Source: Mycolicibacterium austroafricanum (lineage in GTDB: Bacteria; Actinomycetota; Actinomycetes; Mycobacteriales; Mycobacteriaceae). From it: a stretch of DNA of 64,000 bases. The stretch lies in assembly GCF_000612725.1 (NCBI RefSeq), contig NZ_HG964454.1, positions 391,951 to 455,950 on the forward strand, read 5' to 3'. A program made the translations under genes and the position numbers. Shown here piece after piece: positions 57,257 to 64,000 of the stretch (within the stretch, counting starts at the first letter, position 1; each line of letters begins with the position of its first letter). The notes below the pieces were generated by a model. The model saw only the letters and a list, made by a program, of their open reading frames with translations, made no database searches and was not told the origin of the DNA.

Positions 57257-57419
57257 CGGTTCGTCGCCGACGCCCGCCATCCTCTGATGAGAACAATTGG
57301 GGTGCAACGCAATAGGTCACACCTGATGGGAAACCCGACATTTCGATTGCTGCATGAGCGGTCCTGCGTGAGCTCCGGAGACGCGGCAGGGGAGCGTTAG
57401 CGCACACACTTGATCGTGG

Positions 57420-58229
57420 TCACCCGTTATCCCGCCATGTGAGCACCTGTTTGAGAGGCGCGAGGTCGTAACCGTCGTCGGAGGTGAGTTCGGTCTGGAA
57501 CAAAGTGACGCCTGCCTCGCGGAATGCATCGGCGCTGTGGGCGTTCTGCCACAGCGTCGAGCGTTCGATATCGGCGCCGTTGCGGCCGAACGTCGCTGCC
57601 AGCTCGTCGACGCGGTCACTGGACCTGCGGAACGCGTCGAGATCCTGGAATGCGTGCCAGATGTCGGCGTGCCGGGCAACGGCGGGTAGAGAGCGCTTGG
57701 GCCCCGTGCCGCCGATGAGAATCGGGAGCTTGCGCACGGGCGGCGGAATCAGTGCAGCGAGCCGGTTCTCGATGCGGATCAGACTCTCGTCGAACAGATC
57801 GAAACGGGAGCCGAACGTGCCGAAGTCGTAACCGTAAGTGGTGTAGTCCTTTTCGTACCATCCTGCGCCGAGGCCGAGAATGAGCCGGCCGCCGCTGATG
57901 TGGTCGACTGTGCGCGCCATGTCGGCGAGCAGATCCGCATTGCGATAGCCGACGCCAGTGACGAGGAGTCCGATATCGGCGTTAGAGGTGATCTCGCCCC
58001 ACGACGCGAGCGCGGTCCAGCCCTCGAAGTTGGCGACGTCGGGCTGCTCGTCTGACAGAACGGGCTTGCCGTCGACGATGGCCTCCATCGCCGGTCGGTG
58101 GAAGTGGTCGTAGCCGAAGATCACGTCGACGCCGAGGTCGTCGGCAGCCAGGACGGCGTCGCGCCACGAGCGGTAGTCGGGCGCGCCGCCGGGCTGGATC
58201 TGCACGGCGACGCGAACGGAACGGGTCAT
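57420..58229 (-). CDS. F420-dependent LLM-class oxidoreductase
   Basis: A 269-residue luciferase-like TIM barrel starting MTRSVRVAVQIQPGG. Sequence marks include GYDHFHRP, the GRLILGLGAGWYEKDYTTYGYDFG loop and ILIGGTGPKRSL, usual for F420-dependent LLM proteins of mycobacteria. Substrate unknown. It diverges from the SnoaL-like gene at 58458. Confidence 0.88.
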   Translation of the reverse strand: MTRSVRVAVQIQPGGAPDYRSWRDAVLAADDLGVDVIFGYDHFHRPAMEAIVDGKPVLSDEQPDVANFEGWTALASWGEITSNADIGLLVTGVGYRNADLLADMARTVDHISGGRLILGLGAGWYEKDYTTYGYDFGTFGSRFDLFDESLIRIENRLAALIPPPVRKLPILIGGTGPKRSLPAVARHADIWHAFQDLDAFRRSSDRVDELAATFGRNGADIERSTLWQNAHSADAFREAGVTLFQTELTSDDGYDLAPLKQVLTWRDNG

Positions 58230-58457
58230 GGATGCTCCTGAGTTGGGTAACGGGCGACTCTTGAGCCAAGTTCACCGAGTGCGGGGTTTATTCCGGATCG
58301 GGGCACGGTGGCCGGCCGACCGCGGCAGGCAGCGCGTGTCAAAGCCCCCGCTGAACCCAATGGCGCCCGGTGCGGCGAACTCTCCGCGTTGTCTGCCCCT
58401 GACTCGCGACACAAACACCGACATACCGTTGTCGCCGCATCGTCTGACGCTGGTGTC

Positions 58458-58862
58458 ATGAACAAGATTGCGAACATGGTGGATACAAACTCGGCAGCTG
58501 CGGACGCGGCGCTCGCGGTGTGGTTGGAGATGTGGAACACCGACAGTGAGATCGCGCGTCGGATCTGCAGTGAGGATTTCCGGATTCACTTCCTGATCTC
58601 TGATGCGGATGGGTCGAACCCGTTCGACGATGTGCTGGGCGCGGAGAGTTTCGCTCGGATCCTGGACCGGTGGCGCGAGGGGCATCCGGGTGTGGTGTTC
58701 ACCGAGGTCGCGCGCGCCGTGGACGGCGCGCACGGGCGGATGCTGTGGAACATGCAGGCCGGGAAGGTTGTTGCGGGCGGGATCGACGTCTTCGACTTCA
58801 CCGAGGATGGGCTGATCCGGGAGGTGTGGTCGGTGAACGGGACGCGCGCGCACCTCACCTGA
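58458..58862 (+). CDS. SnoaL-like (NTF2-fold) protein
   Basis: A 134-residue NTF2-fold protein: LAVWLEMWNTDSEIARRICSEDFRIHF, then FTEVARAVDGAHGRMLWNMQAGK and GIDVFDFTEDGLIREVWSVNG. Members can be enzymes or ligand binders. It is 21 bases before a WYL regulator, a two-gene unit. Confidence 0.83.
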   Translation: MNKIANMVDTNSAAADAALAVWLEMWNTDSEIARRICSEDFRIHFLISDADGSNPFDDVLGAESFARILDRWREGHPGVVFTEVARAVDGAHGRMLWNMQAGKVVAGGIDVFDFTEDGLIREVWSVNGTRAHLT

Positions 58863-58883
58863 GACCAGGGAAGACTCACATTC

Positions 58884-59576
58884 ATGAGGAGAGCCGAGCG
58901 GTTGTATGCGCTGGTCGATCTGCTGCGGGGATCGCGCCGGCCGTTGTCGGCCGCTCGGCTCTCGCAGGAGTTCGAGGTGTCCAAGCGCACGATTGAGCGT
59001 GACATCCAGTCCCTTCAGCTGGCGGGGGTCCCGATCTATGCCGACTACGGGGTGTCGGGCGGGTATTCGATCCTGCGGGAGCACTCCCTGCCGCCGCTGA
59101 ATCTCACGGTGCCGGAGTCGCTGGCGGTGCTCGCGGGGCTCGCCTTGCTGGAGACCTCGCCCTATGGAGCGGCGGCGCGTCGGGCGCGGGCGAAGGTCCT
59201 CGCGATCAGCCGCGAGGATCAGCTTGCCCCAGTCGACGAGGCGTTGGCGTCGATGTTCGTCATCGATTCCCAGTCGCCGTCCGAGGCGGCGGTCTCGCTG
59301 ATTCCCGAGGCGATCGCCGCGCGTCGGGTCGTGCGATTGGTTTATACCTCCGAGGACGGCGAGACCCACACCACCCGTGACGTGGAGGCGATGGGTTTGC
59401 TGCGCGGAGGTGATTCGTGGATGTTCGTGGGATGGTGTCGGCTGCGTGAAGGCATCCGCGGATTTCACCTCGACCGCATCCTGCACCTGGAGATCACCGG
59501 TGAGGTGTTTCCCGGACGCGATCCTGCGCTGCTCGCCACTGATCTGTCGCGGTGGCGCACTCGGCGGCTCGGGTGA
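58884..59576 (+). CDS. WYL-domain transcriptional regulator (HTH-WYL)
   Basis: A 230-residue regulator. The winged HTH (RAERLYALVDLLRGSRRPLSAARLSQEFEVSKRTIERDIQSL) is at 3-45, and a WYL-type domain follows, with GGDSWMFVGWCRLREGIRGFHLDRI. Such proteins bind nucleic-acid or other ligands. It is directly after the SnoaL-like gene and probably governs it. Confidence 0.88.
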   Translation: MRRAERLYALVDLLRGSRRPLSAARLSQEFEVSKRTIERDIQSLQLAGVPIYADYGVSGGYSILREHSLPPLNLTVPESLAVLAGLALLETSPYGAAARRARAKVLAISREDQLAPVDEALASMFVIDSQSPSEAAVSLIPEAIAARRVVRLVYTSEDGETHTTRDVEAMGLLRGGDSWMFVGWCRLREGIRGFHLDRILHLEITGEVFPGRDPALLATDLSRWRTRRLG

Positions 59577-59706
59577 CGCCCGAGAACCGTTGGGCAGCAG
59601 CGGAAAACGGCGAGGTCAGGACTGGTAAACCGCCGTATCCGGTCCAGGGGAGCCCGCAAGGGGAGTGGGCGCGTCCCGCTCCGGCGGCCAGCGAGTGGCG
59701 CCCGGC

Positions 59707-60654
59707 TCAGCTGTACCGCGCCACAAGCGCACCACCGATCGAGGCGAGGTGATCGCGCACGCCCTGCGGGCCGGTGACTTCGAGCCATTCGATGAGCCCG
59801 GCAAGTTCGCCTGCGAGGGCGTACTCGTTGTGGCCGCGGATCACGATCTCGATCCGGCCGTCGGGCGTGGAACCGCCCACTTCGAGACGGCCTCCGAGCA
59901 CCATCCGGAGCAGGCCGAGCCCGTCGGCCGCGCACATGGCCTGAGCCTCGAGGGGAGTGCGCTTTCGATCGACCTCGTCGGCGATCTCGCGCCAACTTTC
60001 GGCAAGGTCGAATCCCTGGGGTCGTTGGACGGCGTCGTCGGTCAACTCGACCGAGGAGACACGGTCGATCCGGAAGGTTCGTCGACCAGCATCCGTGTTG
60101 GAAACCAGGTACCACGTCGGCCTCTTGGCGACGATGCCCAGTGGGTGCACGGTCCGCTCGGTCTGCGAGCCTTTACGGTCGACGTAGCCGAGCCGTACCT
60201 GGACACCGCGGATCACCGCCTCTTGAAGTTCGTCGAGAAACCGGGGTGGTCGGGGCTCGGGCTGGCTGGAGCCCCAGTGTCGTGGGTCTACGACAACTGA
60301 TGTCGCGGCCGCCTCGGCCTGCTCCCGGAAGGGCTCGGGCAGCGCGCGTACGAGTTTGCGCAGCGCGGCCTTCACGCTCGGGGTCGCCGTCGAGGCGGGT
60401 CCGGCTACCAGAAACAGCGCGCGAGCCTCGCTTGCGGTCAGCCCGGACAGGTCGGTGCGAGCGCCGCCCAAGAGGCGCCACCCGCCCCCTCGGCCCGGCA
60501 TGGCGTACACGGGCACCCCGGCGCCGCTCAAGGCTTCGAGGTCGCGGCGGGCGGTGCGCTCGGACACCTCCAACTCCAGGGCGACCTCCGATGCTGTGAC
60601 CTGCTTGCGCTGTTGCAGCAGAAGGAGGATGGCTACCAGTCGGTCGGCCCGCAT
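59707..60654 (-). CDS. YafY-type WYL-domain regulator
   Basis: The ATG at 60654 gives 315 residues: HTH_11 (LVAILLLLQQRKQVTASEVALELEVSERTARRDLEAL), WYL domain (RPTWYLVSNTDAGRRTFRIDRVSSVEL) and a WCX C-terminal extension. It converges with the other WYL gene and diverges from the DinB-like gene by 63 bases, which it may regulate. Confidence 0.9.
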   Translation of the reverse strand: MRADRLVAILLLLQQRKQVTASEVALELEVSERTARRDLEALSGAGVPVYAMPGRGGGWRLLGGARTDLSGLTASEARALFLVAGPASTATPSVKAALRKLVRALPEPFREQAEAAATSVVVDPRHWGSSQPEPRPPRFLDELQEAVIRGVQVRLGYVDRKGSQTERTVHPLGIVAKRPTWYLVSNTDAGRRTFRIDRVSSVELTDDAVQRPQGFDLAESWREIADEVDRKRTPLEAQAMCAADGLGLLRMVLGGRLEVGGSTPDGRIEIVIRGHNEYALAGELAGLIEWLEVTGPQGVRDHLASIGGALVARYS

Positions 60655-60717
60655 GCAACCACACTTACACATCAAACTGGTCATAAGGTGACCGGTTTAG
60701 GTCGGCACAATGGCGCC

Positions 60718-61368
60718 ATGATCACATCGACCAGTTCTGCCACGGACCATCTCAAGGATCCCCGGCCAATCCTCGACCGTGCCATCGCCACCGGCGGGGT
60801 TGTCATTGCCGGCGTCCGGCCAGAGCAACTCACGGACCCGACGCCATGCACAGACATGGACGTGCGAGCACTGCTCGCCCACCTCATCGGCGTGCTTGCC
60901 CGAGTTGCCGCGCTCGGCAACGGCGAAAACCCTTTCGCGGTCACCGAAACCTCCGTCGCCGACGATCGCGGGCTCGATGCATGGCGGCAGTCGGGGAGAC
61001 GAGCCGCGGATGCCTGGAGCGACGACGCCGTGCTCGAACGACCCATGGCACTGCCGTGGATCCAAGGCAACGGCGCCGAGGTGCTGGCGTCCTACTTCTC
61101 CGAGCTGACCGTCCACACATGGGACCTTGCGACGGCGACCCGTCAGCGGCCCGACTGGGACGACACAGTCGTCGCCGCGGCGTTCGACGCGGCACGCCAG
61201 ATCCTCCCGGCCGAGAACCGCAGAGCTCTCTACGAGGAGATCTCGGCCGCGAGGGGCCTCGACGAGGTTTCCGTCCCGTTCGCCGAGGCGGTCCCGATCT
61301 CCGACGACGCCCCCGCCATCGACCGCCTCGTCGCCTGGAATGGCCGGGATCCACTCCGCCGATTCTGA
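60718..61368 (+). CDS. TIGR03086-type DinB/maleylpyruvate isomerase-like protein
   Basis: A 216-residue protein of the mycothiol-dependent maleylpyruvate isomerase/DinB-like family: PTPCTDMDVRALLAHLIGVL with the metal His, and ELTVHTWDLATATRQRPDWDD with another. These proteins bind a metal and probably mycothiol. The substrate is unknown. It is adjacent to a divergent WYL regulator. Confidence 0.85.
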   Translation: MITSTSSATDHLKDPRPILDRAIATGGVVIAGVRPEQLTDPTPCTDMDVRALLAHLIGVLARVAALGNGENPFAVTETSVADDRGLDAWRQSGRRAADAWSDDAVLERPMALPWIQGNGAEVLASYFSELTVHTWDLATATRQRPDWDDTVVAAAFDAARQILPAENRRALYEEISAARGLDEVSVPFAEAVPISDDAPAIDRLVAWNGRDPLRRF

Positions 61369-61687
61369 CGCAGGGCAACGACCAGGCGGTGCGCTTTGCT
61401 CTCGATCTGCGACACACGCGCAGGTGAGCGGAAAGACTTTCGAAACTATTGGGCCACAATCGAAATCGGCGGAAACTGGTAACCCGCGATACTCGATTCG
61501 GCCGATTCCTCCGCGGTCGAAGCGGCGTCGCACCATCGGAACAGCCTCACGGGGGCCGTGCCGATCGTCATACTCAAGTGGGCGAGACGAACCGTCGAGC
61601 GATAGCCGCACTGGGGATACTTGTTTGCTGCCTGGCAGTTCGGTTTAGGTGACTCCCTGGATTGCGCGTTACATGTAACATTGCGGC
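61369..61687. other. 319-base intergenic region ahead of mazEF
   Basis: No gene is supported; small frames here look like noise. The GC content falls toward mazE. The only clear feature is the palindrome at 61668-61679. Confidence 0.45.
61668..61679. promoter_or_regulatory. 12-base perfect palindrome, mazEF operator candidate
   Basis: GTTACATGTAAC is a perfect 12-base palindrome ending 8 bases before the mazE ATG at 61688. The position overlaps where the ribosome binding site and -10 region would be. MazEF operons are repressed by their own antitoxin complex, so it is a likely operator. Confidence 0.6.
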
Positions 61688-61894
61688 ATGGCAGTGAGGG
61701 ATAGGGTCGGCGAATACCGGCGGCGGATGCGGGAGCGGGGCCTCCGGCCGTTGCAGGTCTGGGTGCCTGACGTGCGAACCGAGACTTTTGCGGCGGAGGC
61801 GCGTCGCCAGGCTTCGTTGGTTGCACGAGCCGACGAGAGCGGCGACGACCAAGACTTCATTGAGGCGATCTCGACGCCATGGGACGAGGAGTGA
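61688..61894 (+). CDS. mazE: MazE-like antitoxin
   Basis: A 68-residue antitoxin: MAVRDRVGEYRRRMRERGLRPLQVWVPDVR, a DUF3018/MazE-like DNA-binding start, and an acidic tail (ADESGDDQDFIEAISTPWDEE) for toxin binding. The toxin frame begins inside its last codons. Confidence 0.87.
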   Translation: MAVRDRVGEYRRRMRERGLRPLQVWVPDVRTETFAAEARRQASLVARADESGDDQDFIEAISTPWDEE

Positions 61895-62223
61895 ACCGAG
61901 GAGAGATCTGGACCGTAGCGGGCGGCGTCTACGCGGCGAAGCCACGTCCGGCAGTGATCGTTCAAGATGACCTCTTTGATGCCACGAGTTCAGTGACTGT
62001 TGCTCCGATGACCAGCACGCTGTTGGATGCGCCGCTGATGCGCATTCGGATAGCCGGCGGAGACGGTCGGCTATCCGGACTTGACCACGATAGCGACGTG
62101 ATGATCGACAAGCTCACTACCGTGAGAAGGTCGAACGTCCACGTCCGGGTCGGCCGGCTGACAGCGGAACAAGTCGTCGAGGTCGAGCGGACAATGATGG
62201 CGTTTCTTGGCCTTGCCCGATAA
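61879..62223 (+). CDS. mazF: MazF-type mRNA interferase toxin
   Basis: A protein of about 110-114 residues. NRGEIWTVAGGVYAAKPRPAVIVQDD is the MazF N-terminus with the conserved Arg, and TSTLLDAPLMRI and VMIDKLTTVRR are MazF strands. ATG at 61879 or GTG at 61891 (which overlaps the mazE stop) are both possible. It cleaves single-stranded RNA when free of MazE. Confidence 0.9.
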   Translation: MGRGVNRGEIWTVAGGVYAAKPRPAVIVQDDLFDATSSVTVAPMTSTLLDAPLMRIRIAGGDGRLSGLDHDSDVMIDKLTTVRRSNVHVRVGRLTAEQVVEVERTMMAFLGLAR

Positions 62224-62605
62224 ATGAAAACCGTTGGGCAGCAGCGCGGCCGAACTCTTTCGCCACATAGCGATACCTGATCCGATCGTCAACGAGGGGA
62301 TTGCAGGAGATATCAAGGAAGGGCCGGCTCGTCAGTAGCTGGGCCACAGTCACTTGCTCGCGAGGGGCGAGTACCTCTACAGCCGGTTTTCCGCTGACCA
62401 CTTGGCGACGTTCGAGCTCGTCGTGCCCGAGCGTCACGATGTCAGCCTCGAAGCGCCATCAAGTCCACAAGCTGAGTCGCTAATCTGCAAAGAGGGGGTG
62501 GATGGCATCGGGAGAAGCGACCAGTCCGGCCAGGCCCGCCCCGACAACGACGACGTCAGCGTCCATGGCGCTGACGCTATCGGCTAGCACCTCGGGCTCA
62601 GACGT
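62224..62605. other. 382-base degraded region between mazF and yaeQ
   Basis: No intact gene. It contains an 18-base direct repeat unit (62229-62246) also found at 59585, and a minus-strand fragment of an FAD enzyme (62480-62566). The composition is uneven, and small frames are broken. It reads as gene debris. Confidence 0.55.
62480..62566 (-). pseudogene. N-terminal fragment of an FAD-dependent oxidoreductase
   Basis: From ATG at 62566 the frame encodes MDADVVVVGAGLAGLVA, an unmistakable FAD-binding Rossmann N-terminus (GxGxxG at 9-14), then loses homology and stops at 62480 after 28 codons. The rest of the enzyme is missing. The start resembles mycobacterial FAD-binding dehydrogenases (KstD-like), but that is only by the first 17 residues. 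Confidence 0.65.
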
Positions 62606-63157
62606 TCATTTCAATGGCTGGGGCGTGAAGGTGACGTCGACACCGCCCACGGTCATCGTCACCTGACCTTCCATCACCATCACCAGCGCCGCAATCCGTC
62701 GATCGACAGTCTGAGCCAGCTGCTGCACCGGCTCATGCGGTATCTGCACCACAGACAGGTTCGGCAGTCCCGCCACTTTGGGTCCCACGGTGCGCCACCA
62801 GGTGGCCACGCCGGCGGCGAACGGGAACAGCACCACCTGGTCGGCCTGGCTGGCCGCCTTACCCAAGGCGCGTCCGTCGGGCTGGCCAACGTTGACCCAC
62901 TCCAGGATCCGGCCCGTGTAGTCCGCGAGCCGCAAGTCCGGTACGCCAGGGGTGGACAGGCCCGCCCCGAACGCCAACTCACCGTCGACGTCGCTGAGCC
63001 GGTGTGCGCGCAGCCCAAACGCCAACAACCGCATCACCATCCGCTCATCGGTCTCACTGGGATGACGGGCCATGGTCAGCGTGTGATCGGCGTAGTAACC
63101 GTGATCGACATCGGAGACACCAAGTTCGACTTTGAACACTGTTGCAGAAAGAGCCAC
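62606..63157 (-). CDS. yaeQ: YaeQ family protein
   Basis: A 183-residue YaeQ protein with the family's restriction-endonuclease-like fold: MALSATVFKVELGVSDVDHGYYADHTLTMARHPSETDERMVMRLLAF, PDLRLADYTGRILEWVNVGQPD and VVQIP near the end. The length matches. Function unsettled; E. coli YaeQ can compensate for loss of RfaH. It is rarer in mycobacteria and lies in the accessory end of the window. Confidence 0.9.
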   Translation of the reverse strand: MALSATVFKVELGVSDVDHGYYADHTLTMARHPSETDERMVMRLLAFGLRAHRLSDVDGELAFGAGLSTPGVPDLRLADYTGRILEWVNVGQPDGRALGKAASQADQVVLFPFAAGVATWWRTVGPKVAGLPNLSVVQIPHEPVQQLAQTVDRRIAALVMVMEGQVTMTVGGVDVTFTPQPLK

Positions 63158-63302
63158 GTCATATTGTCCACCCAGGTGTTGTTCCCCGAGCAGTCAGGCC
63201 GCTTCGAGTGGTCAGGCAGCCGCGCTGGCCGTTGGATCGAGTCGCCACCGTGAGGGGCATTCGGAACGTCGCGTGATTCATCAGACCGAAACGGTGTACT
63301 TA

Positions 63303-63330
63303 AGTTGACATAATGTGGCTTATCGGTGAA
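63303..63330. other. dif/Xer-like recombination site
   Basis: AGTTGACATAA (63303-63313), six bases TGTGGC, and TTATCGGTGAA (63320-63330) reproduce the 11-6-11 layout of Xer sites with inner ATAA and TTAT. The left arm matches 9 of 11 bases of the E. coli XerD arm in reverse (ATTTAACATAA), and resembles my memory of actinobacterial dif. It may be the chromosomal dif or an element's attachment site. Confidence 0.55.
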
Positions 63331-63450
63331 ACGGTATGCAGGCATTTCCGGCGGGTACGGCAGCTGGCATGAACTCGGATGTCCGATCCGGAACTAGTTG
63401 GGAGTAATCCGGGAAAACCTGGTAGCTGTCCGATTTCTCGCCCTCCGTTC

Positions 63451-63606
63451 CAGAACTATCTGACAGTGACACCCCGCCCAGGTCCCTGCCCATGCAGCTG
63501 CGGAACTTCGGCCGGCGTGGCCATGGCGCTGAGTCTGAATCCATGACTATCTGACAGCGCCGGACAGGACGATCGACGGTTCAGAACTACCTGACAGCGG
63601 CGGACA
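63451..63606. repeat. Three copies of an ACTAYCTGACAG repeat
   Basis: Copies are at 63451-63470 (CAGAACTATCTGACAGTGAC), 63546-63566 and 63581-63606. Copies two and three share ACTAYCTGACAGCGSCGGACA; copy one stops matching after CTGACAG. All are in the same orientation with start spacing of about 95 and 36 bases. Arrayed binding sites at an element end are a likely explanation. Confidence 0.7.
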
Positions 63607-63642
63607 CTCTGCGCCTTCGAGGTCCACAGTGAACCGCCTAAT

Positions 63643-63657
63643 ACGTCACTGTGACGT
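63643..63657. repeat. 15-base palindrome ACGTCAC-T-GTGACGT
   Basis: ACGTCAC and GTGACGT are perfect 7-base arms around one T. It lies between the CTGACAG repeats and the recombinase gene and may be a regulator or recombinase binding site. Confidence 0.6.
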
Positions 63658-63714
63658 TATGTAGATGGTGCACCGTCCCCTGTTCACGCAGGCTGGAGCC
63701 GCGTAAGACGCAAT

Positions 63715-63742
63715 AATATGGATAACGTTGATTATCCATCTT
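63715..63742. other. Second 28-base dif-like dimeric site
   Basis: AATATGGATAA (63715-63725), CGTTGA, and TTATCCATCTT (63732-63742) are 11-base arms with 10 of 11 positions complementary, in the same 11-6-11 layout and with the same inner ATAA/TTAT as the site at 63303. It is 21 bases upstream of the recombinase GTG, so it could be its crossover site or an operator for its promoter. Confidence 0.5.
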
Positions 63743-63763
63743 TTACGTGCGAGGCTTGACCGC

Positions 63764-64000
63764 GTGCCGCACGAGACCGATCCCGGCTACTCCGTCACCG
63801 AAGGCTTTGCCGAAGCTGCTGCCGTCGCGCAGACCGTCAACGAGATCCCCGAGTGGTTCCAGCAGTTCTTGGATCACCGGCAGGCAAGTAAACCCTCGGC
63901 GCACACGATGAAGGCCTATCGGCGCGACTTCGTTGCCATTGCCAATCTGCTTACCGGTGGTGAGCCGGTCCGTCTCAGTCCAGCTGACATAACTCGCGAT
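63764..64000 (+). CDS. Tyrosine recombinase/integrase, N-terminal part
   Basis: The GTG at 63764 opens a frame of 79 codons that leaves the window. After a 25-residue leader, EIPEWFQQFLDHRQASKPSAHTMKAYRRDFVAIANLL is the SAM-like core-binding domain of tyrosine recombinases (helices around S-x-H-T-x-x-A-Y-x-x-D). The catalytic domain lies beyond the edge. The context of dif-like sites and repeats fits an integrative element. Confidence 0.7.
   Translation, partial: MPHETDPGYSVTEGFAEAAAVAQTVNEIPEWFQQFLDHRQASKPSAHTMKAYRRDFVAIANLLTGGEPVRLSPADITRD

Larger units (their letters stand above)
63158..63763. other. 606-base gene-free region with recombination-site-like repeats
   Basis: No ORF is supported; a minus-strand frame (63320-63544) runs through the repeats and is not credible. 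It holds a dif-like 28-base site, three copies of an ACTAYCTGACAG repeat, a 15-base palindrome, and a second 28-base dimeric site, all described separately. The composition is AT-richer than the rest of the window, especially after 63700. Confidence 0.7.

Noticed and set aside
62117..62437. A 106-codon minus-strand frame beside mazF
   Set aside because: It reads partly antisense to mazF and has no start context; at most gene debris.
63320..63544. A 74-codon minus-strand ORF inside the gene-free end
   Set aside because: It runs through two copies of the CTGACAG repeat and the dif-like site edge; no domain or ribosome binding site.

Overview
The window reads as a chromosomal segment of a rapidly growing mycobacterium (Mycolicibacterium-like). 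Coding is dense and GC-rich with many GTG starts. Lineage markers are a furA-katG pair with the leaderless mycobacterial promoter, antigen-85 mycolyltransferase, a truncated haemoglobin, the long isocitrate lyase (ICL2), a RipD-type inactive NlpC protein, a fatty acyl-AMP ligase and an F420-type oxidoreductase. From memory, cinA, katG-furA, icl2 and tpx lie in the same neighbourhood of the M. tuberculosis chromosome, close to the replication terminus; this is recollection, not a search.

Layout. 1-7100: an edge-truncated reductase diverging from an SDR across a KstR-type box, then cinA, a hydrolase, a thioesterase-like/membrane cluster, yaaA and a secreted NlpC/P60 protein. 7300-11700: a minus-strand signalling operon (receiver-PP2C phosphatase, CHASE3-type histidine kinase, Rcp1-like response regulator, phosphodiesterase). 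11900-17500: membrane acyltransferase, SGNH hydrolase, strong terminator, katG-furA, Dabb protein, glbN. 17500-26600: glutamine amidotransferase, a degenerate MenC-like protein, icl2, then upp-URC4-URC1, which looks like the URC route of uracil catabolism, and tenA. 26700-37700: redox proteins (DUF899, tpx), ripD, an MpaB-like oxygenase with a divergent TetR, PE-PPE and other secreted proteins with long tails, a FAAL, a frameshifted CPBP protease, YdcF. 37700-46500: hydrolase, acyl-CoA ligase, small conserved proteins, antigen 85, and an NDH-2 with an extra C-terminal domain. 46500-58300: FKBP lipoprotein, MBL hydrolase, methyltransferases, MddA, a CDF-like protein, PIN proteins, FadR-type regulator plus desaturase, vapBC, GMC oxidoreductase, F420-type enzyme.

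58400-64000 is accessory in character: two WYL regulators, a DinB-like protein, mazEF with a palindromic operator, a fragment of an FAD enzyme, yaeQ, and about 600 bases without genes leading into the start of a tyrosine recombinase that runs off the right edge. That gap holds a 28-base dif/Xer-like site, three copies of a CTGACAG repeat, two palindromes, and a second 28-base site of the same architecture just upstream of the recombinase. I read this as the left end of an integrated element that may use Xer-type sites, possibly at or near the chromosomal dif.

Most notable: the dif-like site plus recombinase; the URC operon beside ICL2; the KstR-type box; the ndh fusion; the frameshifted CPBP protease; the catalytically stripped MenC-like and RipD proteins; and several precise inverted or tandem repeats placed as operators.
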